64,000 nucleotides of DNA, taken from positions 165,371 to 229,370 of the forward strand of contig NZ_JABTYH010000003.1 of NCBI RefSeq assembly GCF_013314975.1. Direction: 5' to 3'. Every line of letters starts with the position of its first letter. Positions within the stretch are counted from its first letter, which is position 1. The DNA comes from Pseudarthrobacter oxydans. GTDB taxonomy: Bacteria > Actinomycetota > Actinomycetes > Actinomycetales > Micrococcaceae. Position numbers and translations under genes: made by a program. Below, one piece after another: positions 59,902 through 64,000 of this stretch. The notes under the pieces were generated by a model. The model was not told where the DNA came from, made no database searches, and saw only the letters and a list, made by a program, of their open reading frames with translations.

Positions 59902-61317
59902 GTGACTACGCATCCAGATTTCAGTTCCCCCCGGATCGCAATCCTGGGAGGTGGTCCGGGCGGGTACGAAGCCGCCATGGTGGCCGCCTCGCTGGGGGCG
60001 CAGGTCACCATCATCGAGCGTGCAGGACTGGGCGGATCGGCCGTGCTGACGGACGTCGTTCCGTCCAAGACCCTGATCGCCACCGCGGACCTGATGACCC
60101 GCGTGGGGGAGGCGGGCGAGCTGGGAGTGAAGTTCGACGTCGACGGCGGCGACTTCGTGCCCGTGATGCGCGCCGACCTCAAGCACATCAACGACCGTTT
60201 GCTGAACCTGGCCCGCAGCCAGTCCAAGGACATCCATGACGGCCTGGAGAACCTGGGCGTGCGGATCATCACCGGGTCCGGCCGGCTGCTGGATGACCGG
60301 ACCATTGAAGTCCTCACCGCGGATGGCACCGAGACCGTCGAGGCGGACACCATCCTGCTCGCCGTGGGCGCCCATCCGCGCGAGCTTCCCACGGCACGGC
60401 CGGACGGCGAACGGATCCTCAACTGGACGCAGATCTATGACCTCGATGAGCTGCCCGAGGAACTGATTGTGGTGGGTTCCGGTGTTACCGGGGCCGAATT
60501 CGCCTCCGCTTACAACGGACTGGGATCCAAGGTCACGCTTATTTCCAGCCGTGACAGGGTGCTTCCCGGATCCGATGTGGACGCGGCAGTAGTACTGGAG
60601 GAAGTCTTCGAACGCCGCGGCGTCCGGGTCCTCTCGCGCTCCCGTGCCGAGACCGTGGAGCGGACGGACGACGGCGTGGTGGTCACCCTCAGCGACGGGT
60701 CCAAGGTCACCGGCAGCCACTGCCTGCTGTGCCTGGGCTCCATCCCCAACACCGCAGGGATCGGCCTTGAAGAGGCCGGCGTGGCGGTCAGCGAAAGCGG
60801 CCACATCAAGGTGGACGGCGTGTCCCGCACCTCGGCCCCCAACATCTATGCCGCCGGTGACTGCACCGGCGTGCTGCCGCTGGCCTCCGTGGCGGCCATG
60901 CAGGGCCGCATCGCGGTGGCGCACTTCATGGGTGACACCGTCACCCCGCTCAAGCTGCACCAGGTGGCCTCAAACATCTTCACGTCCCCGGAAATCGCGA
61001 ACGTGGGCGTCTCGGAAGCTGAGATCGACTCGGGCAAGTACCAGGGCGACATCATCAAGCTCTCGCTGCGCAGCAACGCCCGCGCCAAGATGCGGAACCA
61101 CCGCGACGGCTTCGTGAAGATCTTTGCCCGCAAGGGCTCCGGCACGGTGATCGGCGGGGTGGTCGTAGGACCGAACGCCTCGGAGCTGATCTTCCCCATC
61201 TCCATCGCGGTGAAGCAAAAACTGCACGTGGACGACGTCGCCAGCACCTTTACCGTCTACCCGTCCCTCAGCGGCTCCATTTCGGAGGCGGCCCGCCGCC
61301 TGCACGTCCACCTGTAG
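59902..61317 (+). CDS. lpdA: NAD(P)H-quinone dehydrogenase, LpdA-like flavoprotein disulfide reductase
   Basis: 471 residues from the GTG at 59902 (VTTHPDFSSP), with GCAGGAG upstream; the TTG at 59896 is also possible. The FAD motif is IAILGGGPGGYEAAMVAASL; at the position of the disulfide CxxxxC the sequence is GLGGSAVLTDVVPSKTLIAT, so both cysteines are absent. The NAD motif is IVVGSGVTGAEFASAY; the C-terminal interface has VASNIFTSPEIANVGVSEAE and FTVYPSLSGSISEAARRLHV. This is the LpdA (Rv3303c) type that reduces quinones rather than lipoamide. Confidence 0.92.
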   Translation: MTTHPDFSSPRIAILGGGPGGYEAAMVAASLGAQVTIIERAGLGGSAVLTDVVPSKTLIATADLMTRVGEAGELGVKFDVDGGDFVPVMRADLKHINDRLLNLARSQSKDIHDGLENLGVRIITGSGRLLDDRTIEVLTADGTETVEADTILLAVGAHPRELPTARPDGERILNWTQIYDLDELPEELIVVGSGVTGAEFASAYNGLGSKVTLISSRDRVLPGSDVDAAVVLEEVFERRGVRVLSRSRAETVERTDDGVVVTLSDGSKVTGSHCLLCLGSIPNTAGIGLEEAGVAVSESGHIKVDGVSRTSAPNIYAAGDCTGVLPLASVAAMQGRIAVAHFMGDTVTPLKLHQVASNIFTSPEIANVGVSEAEIDSGKYQGDIIKLSLRSNARAKMRNHRDGFVKIFARKGSGTVIGGVVVGPNASELIFPISIAVKQKLHVDDVASTFTVYPSLSGSISEAARRLHVHL

Positions 61318-61393
61318 GGGCGCGTCGGAATCCACCGGGTTCCAGGAGCCCGTGAGTCTGGACCACTCCGCGCAGCCTGCATAGACTCCTCAA

Positions 61394-61436
61394 AGGGACG
61401 GCCGGGAATTCCATCAGCGGATTTCCCGGCCGTCCC
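61394..61436. terminator. Perfect 15-bp inverted repeat between lpdA and the PspC gene
   Basis: AGGGACGGCCGGGAA (61394-61408) and TTCCCGGCCGTCCCT (61422-61436) pair exactly around 13 nt. No T run follows. TAGACT at 61382-61387 is a possible -10 whose transcript would start exactly at the stem. Confidence 0.65.
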
Positions 61437-61468
61437 TGCACCAGCCATCAGAAGGGTAGGCGGAAGAA

Positions 61469-61654
61469 ATGTCAGCAGCACTCGTGAGGCCGCGCAGCGG
61501 CAAAATCATCGGTGGGGTGTGCGCGGCCTTGGCAGCCCGTTTTGGGCTTCCAAAATTCCTGGTCCGGTTGGGCTTCGTCATTTTTGGCCTGGTGGGGGTC
61601 GGCGAACTGGCCTACATCGTGCTCTGGATCCTTATTCCCAAGGCCCCGGCCTAA
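61469..61654 (+). CDS. PspC domain-containing small membrane protein
   Basis: 61 residues; GGCGGAAG precedes the ATG. The PspC block is complete: RPRSGKIIGGVCAALAARFG, then LPKFLVRLGFVIFGLVG and LAYIVLWILIPKAPA, forming an amphipathic helix plus a membrane helix. PspC-type proteins take part in envelope-stress sensing in enterobacteria; the role of single-domain actinobacterial copies is unknown. Confidence 0.9.
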   Translation: MSAALVRPRSGKIIGGVCAALAARFGLPKFLVRLGFVIFGLVGVGELAYIVLWILIPKAPA

Positions 61655-61717
61655 GTATGCGCGCACCGGGGACGTTGTGCCCTACTGCTCCACCGCACCC
61701 TGCAAGCACAGTGGAGC

Positions 61718-62269
61718 ATGGCTTCCATATACATTGCCTACGGCAGCGTTGAAGGGCAGACGGCCCACATAGCGGAGTACATCGCCGATGTGATCCGGGC
61801 GCACGGGCACCACGCTGAAACCGCGGACCTCAAGCATGCTCCGGACAGCATTCCGGACGGGCAGGACGCCGTCATCGTGGCGGCGTCGGTGCATATTGGC
61901 AAGCACGAGGGTTATGTTGCGGACTTTGTCCGCAAGAACCGCAGCGAACTTGATCGTTTGCCGTCCGCCCTGGTCTCGGTCAGCCTTGCCGCCCAAGGGG
62001 ATGAAGCCAGTGCGGAGGGCTACGTGGAAAAGTTCGAGGAGGAGACCGGCTGGCACCCCCGCCATGTAGCGATGTTCTCCGGTGCGCTGATGTACACCCA
62101 CTACAACTTCCTGAAACGCCAGATGATGAAGAAGATCGCCAAGGACAGGGGCTCCCAGGACCTGGACACGTCCCGGGACTACATCTACACCGAGTGGGAC
62201 GGCGTGAAGCGCTTCGCCGAGGACTTCCTGGCCGGGGTCCCGGGTTCTCCTCCTGGCGTCAACAAGTGA
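61718..62269 (+). CDS. Flavodoxin-domain protein (HemG-like)
   Basis: 183 residues. The FMN-phosphate loop is IYIAYGSVEGQTAHIAEYIA at the N-terminus, followed by DAVIVAASVHIGKHEGYVAD and the AMFSGALMYTHYNFLKRQMM block typical of HemG/menaquinone-dependent protoporphyrinogen oxidase-like flavodoxins. The C-terminus has SRDYIYTEWDGVKRFAEDFL. Possible roles are protoporphyrinogen oxidation or electron transfer; no heme gene is adjacent. The stop overlaps the lipoprotein GTG by 4 nt. Confidence 0.87.
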   Translation: MASIYIAYGSVEGQTAHIAEYIADVIRAHGHHAETADLKHAPDSIPDGQDAVIVAASVHIGKHEGYVADFVRKNRSELDRLPSALVSVSLAAQGDEASAEGYVEKFEEETGWHPRHVAMFSGALMYTHYNFLKRQMMKKIAKDRGSQDLDTSRDYIYTEWDGVKRFAEDFLAGVPGSPPGVNK

Positions 62270-62877
62270 GAACGCCGGCAGCCACACCCGTCATGTTCCT
62301 TGCTGCGTCCGCTTTGCTTGGCGGGTGTTCGCAGCCCGGGAACCAAAACACTCCGGCGCCGGCACCCCGCCCCTCCACCGGTGGGACCAGCCCTGCCTGC
62401 GACCTCATCACTCCTGAAATTGCCGCGAAAGTCGTACCCGGGATCATGCCTGCAGGCCAGAACAGCAGTGACAGGCCACCCGGAAGCAAGGCCTACCTCT
62501 GCACGTATTCGAGCAAGTCCATGGACGGAGGCATCACGGCCCTGTCGGTGGCACTCACCTCGCCCGCCTCGTCGCAGGACATCTCCACAGCGAAGTCGGC
62601 GCCCGGCTGCTCACCCGTCACCGGAATCGGTGACTTCGCCTGCCTGCAGTGGACCGGCTACTTCCGGGGCGAGGCCGGGGGCGCCTCCGCGAACGTTGTC
62701 CTCACGGCTGTCCGGGGCGACGAAACGCTCGAAATGCCATACGTCACCTCTGCGCCCATGAACGGCGCTCCCGCTCCCGACGGCGATGCGATGGCCCGTG
62801 CGCTCGCACAGGCAGCAGTGGACGCCGGCTGGGGCAACGGCACCCCGCTCGGCGTTCCCGCGGCCCCCGCTTCCTAG
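62266..62877 (+). CDS. Putative lipoprotein (DUF3558-like)
   Basis: 203 residues; the GTG at 62266 overlaps the flavodoxin stop (GTGA). A signal sequence with lipobox (MFLAASALLGGCSQ) predicts a lipid-anchored cell-surface protein. A Pro/Ala linker follows, then a domain with four more cysteines (SPACDLITPEIAAKVVPGIM, AYLCTYSSKS, APGCSPV, DFACLQW), likely paired as disulfides. This Cys layout recalls DUF3558, but the match is weak. Convergent with the next gene (62877/62878). Confidence 0.75.
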   Translation: MRTPAATPVMFLAASALLGGCSQPGNQNTPAPAPRPSTGGTSPACDLITPEIAAKVVPGIMPAGQNSSDRPPGSKAYLCTYSSKSMDGGITALSVALTSPASSQDISTAKSAPGCSPVTGIGDFACLQWTGYFRGEAGGASANVVLTAVRGDETLEMPYVTSAPMNGAPAPDGDAMARALAQAAVDAGWGNGTPLGVPAAPAS

Positions 62878-64000
62878 TCAGGCGGCCTGGACCGCCCGGA
62901 AGTGTTTTTCGATAAGCCCCTTGATGTCCTCATGGCAGCCGCCGCAGCCGGTTCCGGCACGCGTTGCCTTGGACACCTCGGCTACCGTGGAGCAGCCCTC
63001 CTCAACGGCGCCCTGGATGGCGGCTCCGCTGACTCCGGCGCACCGGCAGACGGTGCCGGCGGGATCGGCGGCACCCGTGCCCGGCAGCTGGTCCGGCCCG
63101 TCGAGGCGCAGCAGCAGGGACCGGTCAGCGGGAAGTTCCGCGCCGCGTTCGAACAGCCCCACCAGCTCGGCGGCCGTGCGGGGCATGCCAACGGCCACCA
63201 GGGCCTCCAGGACGCCGCCGCGGGTGGTCATTTTGACATAGCGGCCGTGCTCCGGGTCCGCCCACTGGGAAACCTGGAGCCGCGGGCGCCCGTTCACGGC
63301 ACCGGCAGCAAGGGCGTCCTCGTCCCAGGGCTCTGCGGAATTGTCGCCGGCCACGGCCATGTTCATGCCGCGCGCCTTCAGGACGATCACGCCCGGCTGC
63401 TCCGCCGGCAGCGCCGGCAGCAGGGCGGCGTCCTCCCCGCCGTCTGCCAGCAGGGTCAGGTACCCGGCCAGCCACTCGGCCTGCCGCCAGCCCGGCCCCA
63501 CCAGGCCGGAGGGCCCCTTGGCGTTGCGGCAGGGTGCGCAGTCCGGATCCGGGCAGCGCACCTCGGCGCAGTCACCAATGGCAAAGATGTGCGGCTCGTG
63601 GTGCGCGCGGAGTTTGTGGTCCACCAGGATGCCCGCGGACGTGGAGAGCCCGCAGCCCTCGGCGAGTTCAGTGCGGGGGCGGACGCCGCAGGAGAGCACC
63701 AGGAGGTCGCCGTCGATCGCGGACCCGTCGTCGAGCAGCAGCGCCGAGAAACCGCCGTCGGGCGCGTTGTGCTCCACGCCCGTGGAGCGCGCGTTGCCGG
63801 CCATCCGCACGCCGCAGCGGCGCAGGCTCGCCGCCAGCACGGAGCCGCCGCCGCGGTCGATGTTGCGGCCCAGCGGATGCGGGCCGTTGTGGACCACCGT
63901 GACGGTGGCTCCTTCTTCCGCCGCGGCCAGGGCGGTCTCCAGGCCCAGGACGCCGCCGCCCAGGACCACCACCCGCTTGCCGCCGGTCACGGCCCGCCGC
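62878..64000 (-). CDS. NirB-like NAD(P)/FAD oxidoreductase with BFD [2Fe-2S] domain (5' end outside window)
   Basis: The reading frame is open to the window edge; 374 residues are visible and the N-terminal FAD-binding part is missing. Visible: the NAD motif VVVLGGGVLGLETALAAAEE, the second FAD motif PHIFAIGDCAEV, and a Cys cluster C-x4-C-x4-C-x2-C (63529-63570) in DCAEVRCPDPDCAPCRN. A middle domain with GRYVKMTTRGGVLEALVAV follows, and a C-terminal BFD domain: VCRCAGVSGAAIQGAVEEGC and TGCGGCHEDIKGLIE (four Cys). It resembles electron-transfer subunits of assimilatory nitrate reductase; role inferred from the family. Confidence 0.85.
   Translation of the reverse strand, partial: RRAVTGGKRVVVLGGGVLGLETALAAAEEGATVTVVHNGPHPLGRNIDRGGGSVLAASLRRCGVRMAGNARSTGVEHNAPDGGFSALLLDDGSAIDGDLLVLSCGVRPRTELAEGCGLSTSAGILVDHKLRAHHEPHIFAIGDCAEVRCPDPDCAPCRNAKGPSGLVGPGWRQAEWLAGYLTLLADGGEDAALLPALPAEQPGVIVLKARGMNMAVAGDNSAEPWDEDALAAGAVNGRPRLQVSQWADPEHGRYVKMTTRGGVLEALVAVGMPRTAAELVGLFERGAELPADRSLLLRLDGPDQLPGTGAADPAGTVCRCAGVSGAAIQGAVEEGCSTVAEVSKATRAGTGCGGCHEDIKGLIEKHFRAVQAA

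Overview
The window is high-GC chromosomal DNA with actinobacterial gene order and promoters. Gene content (TIGR01906, SCO4848, DUF3499 and DUF5719 family proteins, RpfB, a HemD-winged-helix regulator, divergent pmt/rsmI) points to the Micrococcaceae, probably Arthrobacter or Pseudarthrobacter; this is inference from remembered families and synteny, not from a search. I see no insertion sequence, prophage, CRISPR array or rRNA. One tRNA gene (Gln, UUG) is present. Several blocks keep the order known from Mycobacterium tuberculosis: pmt-rsmI (Rv1002c/Rv1003), tatD-rpfB-rsmA-ispE (Rv1008-Rv1011), TetR-glmU-prs-rplY-pth-mfd (Rv1014c-Rv1020), and pgm/pmm-PNP-lpdA (Rv3303c-Rv3308).

Layout. 1-8 kb: the end of a glycosyltransferase-like membrane protein, a DUF5719 protein, a zincin-like protein without HExxH, DUF3499, Trm112, ahcY and an L,D-transpeptidase. 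8-15 kb: RDD and SpoIIM membrane proteins, a TIGR01906 protein, a long-chain acyl-CoA ligase, protein O-mannosyltransferase and rsmI. 15-22.5 kb: succinate-semialdehyde dehydrogenase and a MoxR-DUF58-transglutaminase operon. 22.6-34.4 kb: tatD, rpfB with a structured leader, rsmA, ispE, an ABC-F ATPase, a TetR regulator, tRNA-Gln, glmU-prs, rplY and pth. 34.4-49.3 kb: two very large tandem LuxR-type STAND ATPase regulators, sufS-sufU, small membrane and DUF2505 proteins, an SDR/DUF2867 protein, mfd and a YdjM-like protein. 49.3-57.1 kb: deoC and a nitrite-assimilation cluster (nirB-cobA-hemD/regulator, a degenerate FAD protein, divergent nirD). 57.1-64 kb: phosphosugar mutase, purine nucleoside phosphorylase, an LpdA-like quinone reductase, PspC, flavodoxin, a lipoprotein and a partial BFD-containing diaphorase.

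The nitrite cluster is the most coherent system. NirB/NirD reduce nitrite to ammonium, CobA starts siroheme synthesis for NirB, and the HemD-winged-helix fusion resembles the NnaR co-activator. The nirB-nirD intergenic region carries four to six half-sites at exact 11-bp spacing that resemble GlnR boxes.

Other points: at least ten genes appear to be transcribed without a leader, because a TANNNT -10 element ends 6-8 nt before the start codon. rpfB has a long leader with a terminator-like hairpin and a possible competing structure. The second large LuxR gene has no ATG/GTG/TTG upstream of its P-loop and probably starts at CTG. Two gaps of about 480 bp hold inverted repeats but no recognisable gene.
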